A DNA stretch of 64,000 nt from Lachnobacterium bovis (GCF_900111325.1 NZ_FOGW01000009.1:1-64000), one strand, 5' to 3'; numbered from the stretch's first letter, positions 35,462 through 45,806 are shown. Numbers and translations are program-made. Notes: generated by a model from the letters alone, not told the origin.

Positions 35462-36448
35462 TTAGAATTTTTCTCCTAATAATTCAACGTATTGACCTGT
35501 ACCGATGGCTACACATGTCATTGGATCATCAGCTGTCATTGTATGGATACCTGTTCTATCCTCAATTAATTCTTCTAATCCTCTAAGAAGTGCACCACCA
35601 CCTGTTAATACGATACCTCTATCTGCAACGTCTGCAGCTAATTCTGGTGGAGTTTTTTCTAATACTGTGTGTACAGCTTCAACAATATTTAAAGTAGCTT
35701 CTCTTAAAGCTTCTTCTGTCTCTTCTGAACTTACTGTAACTGTTCTTGGAAGACCTGTTACAAGGTTACGACCTCTTACTTCCATTGTTTCTGGCTCAGC
35801 AAGTGGATAACAAGTACCAATCTTAACCTTGATATTCTCAGCTGTTCTCTCACCAATTAATAAGTTATGTTTCTTACGCATATATCTAACGATAGCTTCA
35901 TCAAAGTTATCTCCAGCTATCTTAATAGATGTACTAACTACTGATTCTCCTAAGGAAATAACGGCGATATCTGCTGTACCACCACCTATATCTACAATCA
36001 TGTTTCCACATGGTTTAGAAATATCTATACCTGCACCTATTGCTGCTGCAATTGGCTCAGCAATAATTCTAACTTCTCTTGCTCCTGCTTCTGAAGTAGC
36101 TTCTTCAACTGCTCTTCTTTCAACTTCTGTAATTGCAGAAGGTACACAAACTGCTACTCTTGGTTTACGGAAACATCTCTTTCCAACAGCTTTTTGAATG
36201 AAGTGCTTAATCATTTTCTCTGTTGTGTCATAATCAGAAATAACACCTTGTCTTAATGGTCTTGTTGCAACTACATTACCTGGAGTTCTACCAATCATAA
36301 GTCTAGCATCTTCACCATATTTTAAAATTTTTCTAGTGCTTCTATCAATTGCAACTACTGAAGGCTCTTTTAAAACTACGCCTTTTCCTTTAACATATAC
36401 TAAAATACTAGCTGTTCCTAAATCAATTCCTATATCTGTTCCGACCAT
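35462..36448 (-). CDS. mbl: Rod shape-determining protein MreB/Mbl
   Basis: The 328-residue actin homologue forms membrane-bound filaments that direct lateral wall synthesis. Visible motifs are GIDLGTASILVYVKGKG (phosphate 1), IVDIGGGTADIAVISLG (phosphate 2) and LTGGGALLRGLEELI (adenosine). MreB, Mbl and MreBH cannot be separated with certainty by eye. The Mbl call rests on synteny: directly upstream of flhO-flhP-like flagellar genes as in Bacillus, and without mreC/mreD. Confidence 0.88.
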   Translation of the reverse strand: MVGTDIGIDLGTASILVYVKGKGVVLKEPSVVAIDRSTRKILKYGEDARLMIGRTPGNVVATRPLRQGVISDYDTTEKMIKHFIQKAVGKRCFRKPRVAVCVPSAITEVERRAVEEATSEAGAREVRIIAEPIAAAIGAGIDISKPCGNMIVDIGGGTADIAVISLGESVVSTSIKIAGDNFDEAIVRYMRKKHNLLIGERTAENIKVKIGTCYPLAEPETMEVRGRNLVTGLPRTVTVSSEETEEALREATLNIVEAVHTVLEKTPPELAADVADRGIVLTGGGALLRGLEELIEDRTGIHTMTADDPMTCVAIGTGQYVELLGEKF

Positions 36449-36666
36449 TTTATAGCCCCTTTCTCAATTTGTCCAAATTTATATTCTATATTCCATATAT
36501 TACAAAGAAGTACATATTGTTATATAAAACAATACCAAATATTATCTCTACACTATGCATATACTAAATATATGCTCCATCTTCCTACTAAAATGCCAGT
36601 CAAGCTGTGCTTATAAAATAAATTATATGGAAATCTATGCTTTCAATTTTTACATATACAATAACC

Positions 36667-36694
36667 ATTATATACGATTATAATTTTTTTTCAA
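36667..36694 (-). promoter_or_regulatory. Promoter of mbl
   Basis: On the minus strand -35 TTGAAA (36689-36694) and a perfect -10 TATAAT (36667-36672) are separated by 16 bp. This predicts an unusually long leader of about 210 nt, which contains a GCATATA / TATATGC dyad near 36552-36570 but no riboswitch that I recognise. Nothing else is seen in the 36449-36780 gap. Confidence 0.65.
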
Positions 36695-36780
36695 ATAAAT
36701 TTTTTTGATTTATTCGAATTTTTAAAATTTGTTCACATTTAGGATTGATTATATATCTGTTTTATCATATTTGAACAAAT

Positions 36781-39627
36781 CTATTTTTCTAAATAAGGCT
36801 TTAAAAACTTACCAGTATAGGATTCCTTTACTTTACATATTTCCTCCGGTGTACCTTGCGCCACAATTTGGCCGCCACCATCTCCACCTTCTGGACCCAT
36901 ATCAATTATGTAATCCGCAGTTTTAATTACTTCTAAGTTATGTTCAATTACTACTACTGTATTTCCACCTTCTGATAATTTTCTTAAAATTTCAACTAAT
37001 TTATGTACATCTGAAAAATGCAAACCAGTTGTTGGCTCATCCAAAATATATATTGTTTTTCCAGTACTTCTCTTACTTAATTCTGTCGCCAATTTAACTC
37101 TTTGCGCTTCTCCTCCTGATAATTCAGTTGATGGCTGGCCTAATTTAATGTAAGATAAACCAACATCATATAAAGTTTGTATTTTCGAATGAATTCGTGG
37201 AACGTTTTTAAAAAATTCTAATGCTTCTTCCACTGTCATTTCTAAAACATCGTATATACTTTTTCCTTTATATTTTATGTCTAATGTTTCTCTATTATAT
37301 TTTTTACCTCCACATACTTCACATGGTACGTAAACATCTGGTAAAAATCTCATTTCAATTTTTAGAATACCATCTCCTCGACACGCTTCACATCTTCCAC
37401 CTTTGACATTAAAACTAAATCTACCTTTTTTATAACCTCTTGCTTTTGCATCTGCTGTTGCTGCAAAAAGGTCTCTAATTATGTCAAAAACACCCGTATA
37501 TGTTGCCGGATTAGATCTTGGAGTTCTACCTATTGGTGATTGATCAATATCTATTACTTTATCTAATTGTTCTAATCCTTCTATTCCATCATGATCTCCA
37601 GCTATTGTCCTAGCTCTATTTAATGATTTTTCAAGATGTTTATATAAAATTTCATTTGTTAATGAACTTTTTCCTGAGCCCGATACTCCTGTAACACATG
37701 TTAATACTCCTAACGGAAAATCTACATCTATATTTTTTAAGTTATTCTCCCTAGCACCTTTTACAGTAAGCCAACCTGTTGGTTTTTTTCGTTCTGTTGG
37801 AACAGGAATTTTAATTTTTCCACTCAAATAAGCTCCAGTTATCGAATTTGGATTATTTATTATATCCTTGTATGTACCTGTTGCAACTATCTCACCGCCA
37901 TGTACTCCAGCTTTTGGACCAACATCTACTATATAATCAGCTGCACGCATTGTATCTTCATCATGTTCTACTACAATTAAAGTATTTCCTAAATCTTTAA
38001 GATTCATAAGCGCTTTTAATAATTTTTCATTATCTCTTTGATGAAGACCAATACTTGGTTCATCTAAAATATACGCCACTCCTACTAGCCCTGAACCAAT
38101 TTGTGTTGCCAATCTTATTCTTTGTGCTTCTCCTCCTGATAATGTGCCTGCACTTCTTGCTAATGATAAATAATCCAGACCTACTTCTTTTAAAAATCCA
38201 ACTCTTGCTTTAATTTCTTTAAGAATCTGTTCTCCTATAAGCAATTGTTGTTCGTTCAATTGTAAATTTTCTAAATATTGCACTAAATCTTTTATTGAAA
38301 GACAGGTCATTTCATAAATATTTTTATCTCCCACTGTTACTGCAAGAGACGACTCTTTTAGTCGTTGTCCTTTACATGTTTTGCAAGGTGTAATTCGCAT
38401 AAATTGTTCATATTCAGCTTTCATAACATCCGAACCAGTCTCTCTATAACGTCTTTCTACATTTTTTACGAGACCTTCCCATACTAAATCATATACACCT
38501 TCTCCTCTTTGTCCTTTGTAATGAACTTTTAATACTCTACCATCTCCACCTTTTATAAACATTGTTCTTATTTCTTCTGGCAAATCTTTATATGGTGTAT
38601 CTAATGAAAATCCATATTCTTCTGACAAAGCTTTTAAAGTTGCATATGTATAACTCTTAGGATCATTTGATGATTGCCAACCTAAAACTTGAATTGCGCC
38701 CTCATTAAATGATAGATTCTTATCTGGAATCATTAAATCTTCATCAAACTCCATTTTATAACCTAATCCATAACATATTGGACACGCTCCAAACGGATTA
38801 TTAAACGAAAAACTTCTTGGTTCTACTTCATCTATACTGATTCCACAATCTGGACATGCAAAGTTCTGTGAAAAATTAAGATATTCGCTCTCTTCTCCTT
38901 TAGCTCCTAAAACTTCTACAACTGCAATAGCATCAGTTAAAGTAAAAACTGTCTCTAAGGAATCTGTTAATCTCTTTTCTATTCCCTCTTTTACGACAAG
39001 TCTATCAACTACAATTGAAATATCATGTTTTTTATTTTTTTCAAGTTCAATCTCTTCAGATAAATCATATAAAACTCCATCTACAATTACACGTACGTAG
39101 CCACTTTTTTTTGCTTTTTCTAGTAATTTCTGATGCGTACCTTTTCTTCCTCTTACAACTGGTGCTAGTAATTGAATTTTACTTTTCTCTGGCAATTGCA
39201 TTACTGCATCAACCATTTGATCTATCGATTGTTTTTTAATCTCTCTTCCACATTTTGGACAATGCACAACACCAACTCTAGCATATAATAATCTGAAATA
39301 ATCATATATTTCTGTAACTGTTCCAACTGTAGAACGTGGATTTCTATTTGTTGTTTTTTGATCAATTGATATAGCAGGAGGCAACCCCTCAATCTTTTCT
39401 ACATTTGGTTTTTCCATCTGTCCTAAGAACTGTCTAGCATATGATGAAAGTGACTCCATATATCTTCTTTGTCCTTCCGCATAAATTGTATCAAATGCAA
39501 GAGACGATTTACCTGATCCTGATAATCCTGTAAAAACTACAAACTCATCTCTAGGAATGTCAATGCTTACATTCTTTAAGTTGTGTTCCTTCGCACCACG
39601 TATCTTTATTAATTTAGGCTTACTCAT
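36781..39627 (-). CDS. uvrA: Excinuclease ABC subunit A
   Basis: UvrA is the damage-sensing ATPase of nucleotide excision repair. The 948-residue protein has two ABC modules: the first Walker A is GLSGSGKS (34-41), and the second is GVSGSGKSSLTNEIL. Signature motifs are LSGGEAQRIRLATQIGSGL and LSGGEAQRVKLATELSKRS. Zinc-binding Cys pairs occur in CPDCG...CPICYG and CEACRGDG...CEVCGG. All expected elements are intact. It lies about 90 bp after uvrB. Confidence 0.97.
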   Translation of the reverse strand: MSKPKLIKIRGAKEHNLKNVSIDIPRDEFVVFTGLSGSGKSSLAFDTIYAEGQRRYMESLSSYARQFLGQMEKPNVEKIEGLPPAISIDQKTTNRNPRSTVGTVTEIYDYFRLLYARVGVVHCPKCGREIKKQSIDQMVDAVMQLPEKSKIQLLAPVVRGRKGTHQKLLEKAKKSGYVRVIVDGVLYDLSEEIELEKNKKHDISIVVDRLVVKEGIEKRLTDSLETVFTLTDAIAVVEVLGAKGEESEYLNFSQNFACPDCGISIDEVEPRSFSFNNPFGACPICYGLGYKMEFDEDLMIPDKNLSFNEGAIQVLGWQSSNDPKSYTYATLKALSEEYGFSLDTPYKDLPEEIRTMFIKGGDGRVLKVHYKGQRGEGVYDLVWEGLVKNVERRYRETGSDVMKAEYEQFMRITPCKTCKGQRLKESSLAVTVGDKNIYEMTCLSIKDLVQYLENLQLNEQQLLIGEQILKEIKARVGFLKEVGLDYLSLARSAGTLSGGEAQRIRLATQIGSGLVGVAYILDEPSIGLHQRDNEKLLKALMNLKDLGNTLIVVEHDEDTMRAADYIVDVGPKAGVHGGEIVATGTYKDIINNPNSITGAYLSGKIKIPVPTERKKPTGWLTVKGARENNLKNIDVDFPLGVLTCVTGVSGSGKSSLTNEILYKHLEKSLNRARTIAGDHDGIEGLEQLDKVIDIDQSPIGRTPRSNPATYTGVFDIIRDLFAATADAKARGYKKGRFSFNVKGGRCEACRGDGILKIEMRFLPDVYVPCEVCGGKKYNRETLDIKYKGKSIYDVLEMTVEEALEFFKNVPRIHSKIQTLYDVGLSYIKLGQPSTELSGGEAQRVKLATELSKRSTGKTIYILDEPTTGLHFSDVHKLVEILRKLSEGGNTVVVIEHNLEVIKTADYIIDMGPEGGDGGGQIVAQGTPEEICKVKESYTGKFLKPYLEK

Positions 39628-39720
39628 TTTCTTTCCTTCCTCTTATATCAAACTATTTTATAACAACTTTCTAATAGCTATTTGGTCTATTTGTCTTATT
39701 AGCAACTTTATTCTAAATTA

Positions 39721-41700
39721 TTATATATCTTTTAGCATTTTTTTAAGAGATACCATCTGATCTCTGTACTCTGCTGCTGTCTCAAAATTCAACTCTGCTG
39801 CTGCTTTTTTCATTTTCTTTTGAATGTCAGCTATTAGTTTTTCAAGTTCCTTCTTATCCATTGATTCGGGATCTTTAGAAAAATTAAGTTCTTCTGCTGC
39901 AACTCTTTTGGAAATAGAAATTAAATCCCTTACTTCTTTTTGAATTGTAGTAGGAGTAATATTATGTTCTTTATTATACTCTATTTGAATCTGTCTTCTA
40001 CGCTCTGTCTCATCAATAGCAACTCGCATAGAATCCGTAATTTTATCTGCATACATTATTACATGGCCTTGGCTATTTCTTGCGGCTCTACCTATTGTCT
40101 GAATAAGTGAAGTTTCTGATCTTAAGAATCCCTCTTTATCTGCATCTAAAATTGCAACTAATGTAATTTCTGGAATATCTAATCCTTCTCGTAATAGGTT
40201 AATTCCAACTAAAACATCAAAAACATCTAATCTCAAATCTCTAATTATTTCTGCTCTTTCGAGCGTATCTATATCTGAGTGCAAATATTTAACCCTAATT
40301 CCAACTTCCGTCATATATTGAGTTAAATCCTCTGCCATCCTTTTAGTTAATGTTGTAATTAATACTTTATTCTTATTAGCAACTTCCTTATTAACTTCCG
40401 ATATCAAATCATCTATTTGACCTTCGACTGGACGTACTGAAATCTCTGGATCTAATAAACCTGTTGGTCTTATAATCTGTTCTGCTCTAAATAGCTCATG
40501 TTCTTTTTCATATACATTTGGTGTTGCTGATACAAAAAGCATTTGTGATATCTTACTTTCAAATTCTTCGAAATTTAATGGTCTATTATCTAATGCAGAT
40601 GGCAATCTAAAACCATAGTCTACAAGAGTTTGTTTTCTTGATCTATCACCTGCGTACATTCCTCTAACCTGTGGAATAGTAATATGTGATTCATCTACAA
40701 TTATTAAAAAATCATCTGGGAAATAATCCATCAAAGTCTCTGGCATTTCTCCAGCTTCTCTTCCTGCCAAATGTCTAGAATAATTTTCAATTCCACTACA
40801 GAAACCAGTTTCTTTCATCATTTCAACATCGAAATTAGTTCTTTCTGCAATTCGTTGAGCCTCAATTAATTTATCCTCACCTTTAAAAAACTTTACCCTT
40901 TCTTGCATTTCTTGTTCTATTTTATCGCATGCAACTAGCATCTTTTGCATAGGAACAACGTAGTGTGATGCTGGAAAAATTGCTATATGTTTTAACTCTG
41001 CTTTAATCTCACCAGTTAATACATCTACTTCCGTTATTCTGTCTATTTCATCTCCAAAAAATTCAACTCGTATTGCTGTATCAGTCGCATTTGCCGGAAA
41101 AATTTCTAGAACATCCCCACGAACTCTAAATGTACTTCTTTTAAAGTCCATTTCGTTACGCGTATACTGCATATTTATTAATTCTTTTATTACATCATCT
41201 CGATCTTTTTCCATCCCTTCTCTTAAGGAAACCATCATGTTCATATAGTCATCCGGACTACCAATTCCATATATACACGAAACTGATGCAACAATAATTA
41301 CATCTTTTCTTTCCGCTAACGCCGCCGTTGCTGACAATCTTAATTTATCTATCTCGTCATTAACTGCTGAATCTTTTGCAATATATGTGTCTGATTGTGG
41401 CACATATGCTTCAGGTTGATAATAGTCATAATATGAAACAAAATATTCCACTGAATTTTCTGGAAAAAACTCTTTCATTTCACCGTACAACTGACCTGCA
41501 AGTGTCTTATTATGGGAAATAATTAAGGTAGGCTTATTCAACTGTTCTATTACATTTGCCATCGTAAATGTTTTACCAGAACCTGTTACACCCAAAAGTG
41601 TTTGAAATTGATTACCCTCTTTAAATCCTCTAACTAGTTGTTCTATTGCTTGGGGTTGATCACCCGTTGGTTTGTATTTTGAATGTAATTTAAACTCCAT
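39721..41700 (-). CDS. uvrB: Excinuclease ABC subunit B
   Basis: UvrB is the helicase-like subunit that verifies the lesion and recruits UvrC. The 659-residue protein has Walker A GVTGSGKT (37-44), the DNA-inserting beta-hairpin YYDYYQPEAYVPQSDTYI (about 92-109), the DESH box and later helicase motifs, and a C-terminal UVR coil (AAAELNFETAAEYRDQM) that binds UvrC. It lies upstream of uvrA, probably in one operon. No SOS box search result is claimed. Confidence 0.97.
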   Translation of the reverse strand: MEFKLHSKYKPTGDQPQAIEQLVRGFKEGNQFQTLLGVTGSGKTFTMANVIEQLNKPTLIISHNKTLAGQLYGEMKEFFPENSVEYFVSYYDYYQPEAYVPQSDTYIAKDSAVNDEIDKLRLSATAALAERKDVIIVASVSCIYGIGSPDDYMNMMVSLREGMEKDRDDVIKELINMQYTRNEMDFKRSTFRVRGDVLEIFPANATDTAIRVEFFGDEIDRITEVDVLTGEIKAELKHIAIFPASHYVVPMQKMLVACDKIEQEMQERVKFFKGEDKLIEAQRIAERTNFDVEMMKETGFCSGIENYSRHLAGREAGEMPETLMDYFPDDFLIIVDESHITIPQVRGMYAGDRSRKQTLVDYGFRLPSALDNRPLNFEEFESKISQMLFVSATPNVYEKEHELFRAEQIIRPTGLLDPEISVRPVEGQIDDLISEVNKEVANKNKVLITTLTKRMAEDLTQYMTEVGIRVKYLHSDIDTLERAEIIRDLRLDVFDVLVGINLLREGLDIPEITLVAILDADKEGFLRSETSLIQTIGRAARNSQGHVIMYADKITDSMRVAIDETERRRQIQIEYNKEHNITPTTIQKEVRDLISISKRVAAEELNFSKDPESMDKKELEKLIADIQKKMKKAAAELNFETAAEYRDQMVSLKKMLKDI

Positions 41701-41792
41701 ATCTTAATTACCTCCGAACTTATATTTACTAATAGTATATCACAAAATTATTTTTCGAACAATAGTTTGAAATTCAATTTTTTATTTTCTTA

Positions 41793-41829
41793 AAAAAAAG
41801 CCCCATAATCATATTTTCGACTATGGGAC
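41793..41829 (-). terminator. Terminator of the glycerol-3-phosphate oxidation operon
   Basis: On the minus strand AGTCCCATA pairs with TATGGGGCT around a 13-nt loop and is followed by TTTTTTT. It lies about 35 bp after the DUF1667 stop and before uvrB. Confidence 0.92.
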
Positions 41830-41863
41830 TTAAATATATTAAGGATTGTAAGATGGCCGTTTT

Positions 41864-42241
41864 TTATTTAGTTGCTTCACACAATTCTATATTTCTAGTA
41901 GCAACTACATCTACTCCAGTATTGCAAACATTTTCAATTATTACGTCTCCTATTTTTACTGGAGCCTCAATTCTAACTGCATCTATTTCTTTCATACAAT
42001 CAAATATTTTTGATTTTGGTATATTATTTTTCGTTTTTACTGAGACTCTTGTTTTATCTCCTTTCAAAACTACAACAGTAGATGTCACTGTTCTTTCTGG
42101 ATTAACAACTTCATTTCTTGCATACTTATCACCTATTGCACAACTATTTCCTTGGACTGATTTCACTTCTTTTCCGTCTAATTCAACTGTTATTTGGCAG
42201 CCCATTGGGCATCCAATGCAAGTTAATTCTCTTTTTTCCAT
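41864..42241 (-). CDS. DUF1667 protein (molybdopterin-oxidoreductase-like Cys motif)
   Basis: The 125-residue protein begins with a Cys cluster, CIGCPMGC (about 8-15), followed by NSCAIGDKYA; this four-Cys pattern is the hallmark of DUF1667. In Clostridia it is almost always the third gene after a GlpA-like and a pyridine nucleotide-disulfide-type oxidoreductase, as here. It is probably an iron-sulfur or metal-binding electron-transfer subunit of that glycerol-3-phosphate-oxidising complex. That role is inferred from the gene order. Confidence 0.88.
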   Translation of the reverse strand: MEKRELTCIGCPMGCQITVELDGKEVKSVQGNSCAIGDKYARNEVVNPERTVTSTVVVLKGDKTRVSVKTKNNIPKSKIFDCMKEIDAVRIEAPVKIGDVIIENVCNTGVDVVATRNIELCEATK

Positions 42242-42254
42242 AGCATCTTCCCCC

Positions 42255-43523
42255 CTAATTTTCTTCTATTTTAACAGTTATAGTTTTCAAGTTATCTTGT
42301 TCTTTTAATTTATTTTTAATTAAAATCACCTGCTCCATTTCACCTGGTGCCATGATTTTTTTCTTATTATGCATTATTCTTTCCCCATCAAGATAAACAC
42401 TTACATATTTGCCTTTATACACTGCTCCAACTCTAAATCTTACTGTAAGCATATCTTCCATTCTATCTACATTTAATGTTGATGGAACTGTATAACGAAC
42501 ACCATCTGTTGCAACAATCTCTATAGTTTTGCTTTCATCACTTTCAACCTGTTCATCTTTGACGTATTTTGCAGCACTTTCCCCTGCTTTTTTAGCTTCC
42601 TCAGAAACATAATCTACTAAATCATGTACATGTAAAACATTTCCACAGGCAAAAATCCCTTCAATATTTGTCTCTAAACTTTCGTTCACCTTTGGACCAT
42701 TTGTTACAAGATTCATTTCTACTCCAGCATTTCTAGACAATTCATTTTCTGGAATCAAACCACAAGATAATAACAATGTATCACATGTATATCTTTCTTC
42801 TGTTCCTTTTATTGGTTTTCCTGTTTTATCTACTTTAGCTATTGTTACGGCTTCTACTCTTTCTTTTCCTTCAATATCTACAACTGTGTGAGATAATTTT
42901 AAAGGAATATTAAAATCGTCTAAGCACTGAACAATATTTCTCTTTAACCCACCTGAATATGGCATAAGTTCAGCAACCACTTTTACTTTTGCTCCTTCTA
43001 AAGTCATACGTCTTGCCATAATTAATCCGATATCACCTGAACCTAAAATAACAATTTCTTTTCCCGGCATATAACCTTCAATGTTTACTAGTCTTTGTGC
43101 TGTTCCAGCAGAATATATTCCAGCTGGTCTATATCCAGGAATATTTAATGCTCCTTTTGGACGTTCTCTACAGCCCATTGCTAAAATAATTGCTTTTGCC
43201 TTAATTTGAAAAACTCCATCTTCTCGATTCATTGCAGTTACAATTTTATCTTTTGAAATATCCATAACCATTGTATTAAGTTTGTATGGTATTTTTTCCT
43301 CATATAACTGCTCCATAAATCTATATGCATATTCAGGACCTGTTAATTCTTCTTTAAAAGTATGAAGTCCAAATCCATTATGAATACACTGGTTTAAAAT
43401 TCCGCCTAACTCTTTATCTCTTTCTAAAACTAATATATCTTTAACCCCAGATTTTCTTGCAGATACTGCTGCAGCTAAACCTGCAGGGCCTCCTCCGATT
43501 ACAACAATATCATATGCCTTCAT
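42255..43523 (-). CDS. FAD/NAD-dependent oxidoreductase of the glycerol-3-phosphate unit
   Basis: The 422-residue flavoprotein has an N-terminal FAD motif (DIVVIGGGPAGLAAAVSA, about 5-22), an internal NAD(P) motif (IVILGSGDIGLIMARRM, about 158-174) and a third motif with ACGNVLHVHDLVDYVSEEA. It resembles NADH-oxidase-like partners of GlpA-type dehydrogenases and may pass electrons between flavin and NAD. Its ATG follows the upstream stop directly (TAA-ATG), so translation is coupled. DUF1667 follows after 13 bp. Confidence 0.88.
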   Translation of the reverse strand: MKAYDIVVIGGGPAGLAAAVSARKSGVKDILVLERDKELGGILNQCIHNGFGLHTFKEELTGPEYAYRFMEQLYEEKIPYKLNTMVMDISKDKIVTAMNREDGVFQIKAKAIILAMGCRERPKGALNIPGYRPAGIYSAGTAQRLVNIEGYMPGKEIVILGSGDIGLIMARRMTLEGAKVKVVAELMPYSGGLKRNIVQCLDDFNIPLKLSHTVVDIEGKERVEAVTIAKVDKTGKPIKGTEERYTCDTLLLSCGLIPENELSRNAGVEMNLVTNGPKVNESLETNIEGIFACGNVLHVHDLVDYVSEEAKKAGESAAKYVKDEQVESDESKTIEIVATDGVRYTVPSTLNVDRMEDMLTVRFRVGAVYKGKYVSVYLDGERIMHNKKKIMAPGEMEQVILIKNKLKEQDNLKTITVKIEEN

Positions 43524-44963
43524 TTATTTTTCCCCCTTTGTTCTTCCTAATACAATATTTGATTTTCCACCACACTTTGTAATTTTTTCATAGCTTAATC
43601 CTAATTCTCGATTAATAATTTCCATAGTTTTAGGGGAACAAAAACCTGCTTGGCATCTACCCATTCCTGCTCTTGTTCTTCTCTTTACACCATCAAGTGA
43701 TCTAGCTCCTAATGGTCTATGTATAGCGTCAATTATTTCTCCTTCTGAAATTGACTCGCATCTACAAATTATGTTTCCATATGCTGGTTGTTTCTTTATC
43801 AACTCATTTCTTTCTTCTATTGATAACGCACTTGGGTTTAATATACCACGTCTGGTCTTTTTCCAATTTTCTTTCTCTTTTAGATTTAATTTTTCTTTAA
43901 AAATATTACCAACCATCTCGCCTATTGCAGGACTACTTGTTAAACCTGGTGACTCAATTCCCGCACAGTCTATAAAGTTAGGTGAATCTTCTACTTCCTT
44001 TATAATAAATTCATGATTATCTTCATGCGCTCTTAATCCTGCAAAACTTGTAATCACCTTTTTCATTGGTAAATTTTTGACATGATCATTAGCTTTTGAA
44101 ATCAAATCACTTATACCATCTGCCATTGTATTTACTCCCTCTTTGTCTTCAATATCAACAGCAGTTGGGCCAACTATTAGATTTCCATGGATTGTTGGTG
44201 ATACCAAAACGCCTTTACCAAGCGCTGTTGGTTGTGGAAAAATAGTATGAGATACATGGCCCCCAACTTCTTTATCTAATAAACAATAATCTCCTCTTCT
44301 TGGAGTTATCTTTATTTTTTTCTCACTTACCATATTATGAATCACATCTGCATATACGCCTGCAGCATTAACCACATAACGTGTTTTATATTCTCCATTA
44401 TTTGTTTTTATATGATAGATACCATCTTCATCAGCATAGATTTTTTCTACTTGCGTATTAAAATAAAACTCAACACCATTTTCATTGGCATTTTCTGCCA
44501 TAGCTATATTTAATTCGAATGGACAAATAATTCCACCTGTTGGTGCGTATAAAGCTGCTACTGCATTATCTGAAATATTTGGCTCAAGTTTTCTTAATTC
44601 TTCTTTATCTATAATTTTAAGTCCTTTGACATTATTTTCGATTCCTCTATTATATAAATCTTTTAATCCTTCTTTTGTTTCCTCATGGATGCAAACAACC
44701 AACGAACCGTTTCTTTTGAACGGAATATCAAGATCTTTGCTTAATTCATCCATCATTTCATTTCCTCTAACATTTAATTTTGCCATTAATGACCCGGCCT
44801 TAGCATCAAATCCTGCGTGTACAATTGCACTATTAGCTTTTGATGTTCCACAACATACATCTTCCTCTTTTTCTAAAACACATACATCTAAATCATATTT
44901 TGATAATTCTCTTGCTACTGCAGATCCTGTCACTCCTGCACCAATAATTACTACGTCTCTCAT
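43524..44963 (-). CDS. glpA: GlpA-type glycerol-3-phosphate dehydrogenase with BFD-like domain
   Basis: This enzyme oxidises glycerol-3-phosphate to dihydroxyacetone phosphate. The 479-residue protein has the FAD-binding start DVVIIGAGVTGSAVARELS, a DAO-type flavoprotein core, and a C-terminal BFD-like [2Fe-2S] domain (CRCESISEGEIIDAI ... GRCQAGFC, about 400-455). It differs from aerobic GlpD in this Fe-S tail and its two downstream partners, which suits an anaerobe. A leader hairpin directly before its ribosome-binding site suggests GlpP-controlled antitermination. Confidence 0.9.
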   Translation of the reverse strand: MRDVVIIGAGVTGSAVARELSKYDLDVCVLEKEEDVCCGTSKANSAIVHAGFDAKAGSLMAKLNVRGNEMMDELSKDLDIPFKRNGSLVVCIHEETKEGLKDLYNRGIENNVKGLKIIDKEELRKLEPNISDNAVAALYAPTGGIICPFELNIAMAENANENGVEFYFNTQVEKIYADEDGIYHIKTNNGEYKTRYVVNAAGVYADVIHNMVSEKKIKITPRRGDYCLLDKEVGGHVSHTIFPQPTALGKGVLVSPTIHGNLIVGPTAVDIEDKEGVNTMADGISDLISKANDHVKNLPMKKVITSFAGLRAHEDNHEFIIKEVEDSPNFIDCAGIESPGLTSSPAIGEMVGNIFKEKLNLKEKENWKKTRRGILNPSALSIEERNELIKKQPAYGNIICRCESISEGEIIDAIHRPLGARSLDGVKRRTRAGMGRCQAGFCSPKTMEIINRELGLSYEKITKCGGKSNIVLGRTKGEK

Positions 44964-44977
44964 ACCCTTCTCCTTTC

Positions 44978-45038
44978 AAAAATAGGAGTCAACAAATATC
45001 CTGCCTATTAGGCAAGTAGATAATTGTTTGACTCCTAT
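44978..45038 (-). promoter_or_regulatory. Leader terminator before glpA, likely GlpP target
   Basis: Outer arms (44982-45000 and 45018-45038, core ATAGGAGTCAA / TTGACTCCTAT) enclose a second stem TGCCTA / TAGGCA. On the minus strand TTTTT follows immediately, then the AAAGGAG site of glpA. It lies 31 bp after the glpF stop. In Bacillus, GlpP bound to glycerol-3-phosphate prevents termination at such leader hairpins; the same is inferred here. Confidence 0.8.
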
Positions 45039-45069
45039 CTCCACAATTCAATATTTATTTAAAATATTT

Positions 45070-45786
45070 TTAAGCAAATGGTATTGCTGAATATAATAAT
45101 ACTGCCGCAATACCGCCTAATACTGGTGCTACAACCGGAATCCATGCATAACCCCAATCTGCATCACCTTTTCCTGGAACTGGTAAAACTGCATATGCTA
45201 GTCTTGGTCCAAAATCTCTAGCTGGGTTCATAGCATATCCTGTCAATCCACCAAGTGACATACCAATTGAAACGATGATAGCATAAACAAGTAAGTAATT
45301 TAAGCCAACTTTATCAGCGCCACTAACCTGTCCAATTCCTTTAATTGCAAACAATAAAACAAAACCGCAAACAAATTCTGAACAGAAATTCAAAAAAGTA
45401 TTTCTAATTGTTCCGCCTGTTGCAAAACAACCAAGTTTAACACTTGGATCATCTGTTGCTTTAAAGTGATCATAGAATAATAAAATAACAATTGCTGCTC
45501 CGATAAATGCTCCTACAAATTGTCCTAAAAGGTAGTAAGGAATATCACTAGCTTTTACAGATCCTTCAACTGCAAGTGCTAATGTAACAGCTGGGTTAAA
45601 ATGCGCTCCTGTTGTTCTTCCAAAAATAAAAGCAGGTAGTAAAACCGCAAGACCCCATGCAAGTCCTGTTTGAACACTTCCTCCACCTTTTTGGCCGGAT
45701 TTATTAAGTGAAACATTACAGTTAACTCCGTTACCTAATAACAATAACATAGCTGTTCCTATCAATTCACAAATAAATATTCGCAT
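45070..45786 (-). CDS. glpF: Glycerol uptake facilitator (aquaglyceroporin)
   Basis: GlpF lets glycerol diffuse across the membrane. The 238-residue protein has six membrane helices and both pore motifs, NPA in GAHFNPAVTLA (Asn64) and in GYAMNPARDFGPRL, where the Asp after the second NPAR marks glycerol facilitators over pure water channels. It lies 20 bp after glpK. Confidence 0.95.
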   Translation of the reverse strand: MRIFICELIGTAMLLLLGNGVNCNVSLNKSGQKGGGSVQTGLAWGLAVLLPAFIFGRTTGAHFNPAVTLALAVEGSVKASDIPYYLLGQFVGAFIGAAIVILLFYDHFKATDDPSVKLGCFATGGTIRNTFLNFCSEFVCGFVLLFAIKGIGQVSGADKVGLNYLLVYAIIVSIGMSLGGLTGYAMNPARDFGPRLAYAVLPVPGKGDADWGYAWIPVVAPVLGGIAAVLLYSAIPFA

Positions 45787-45806
45787 ATTCTATACCCCCA
45801 TATTTA

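Noticed and set aside
35505..36197. Plus-strand ORFs opposite mbl
   Set aside because: They are antisense frames of the conserved MreB sequence with no independent support.
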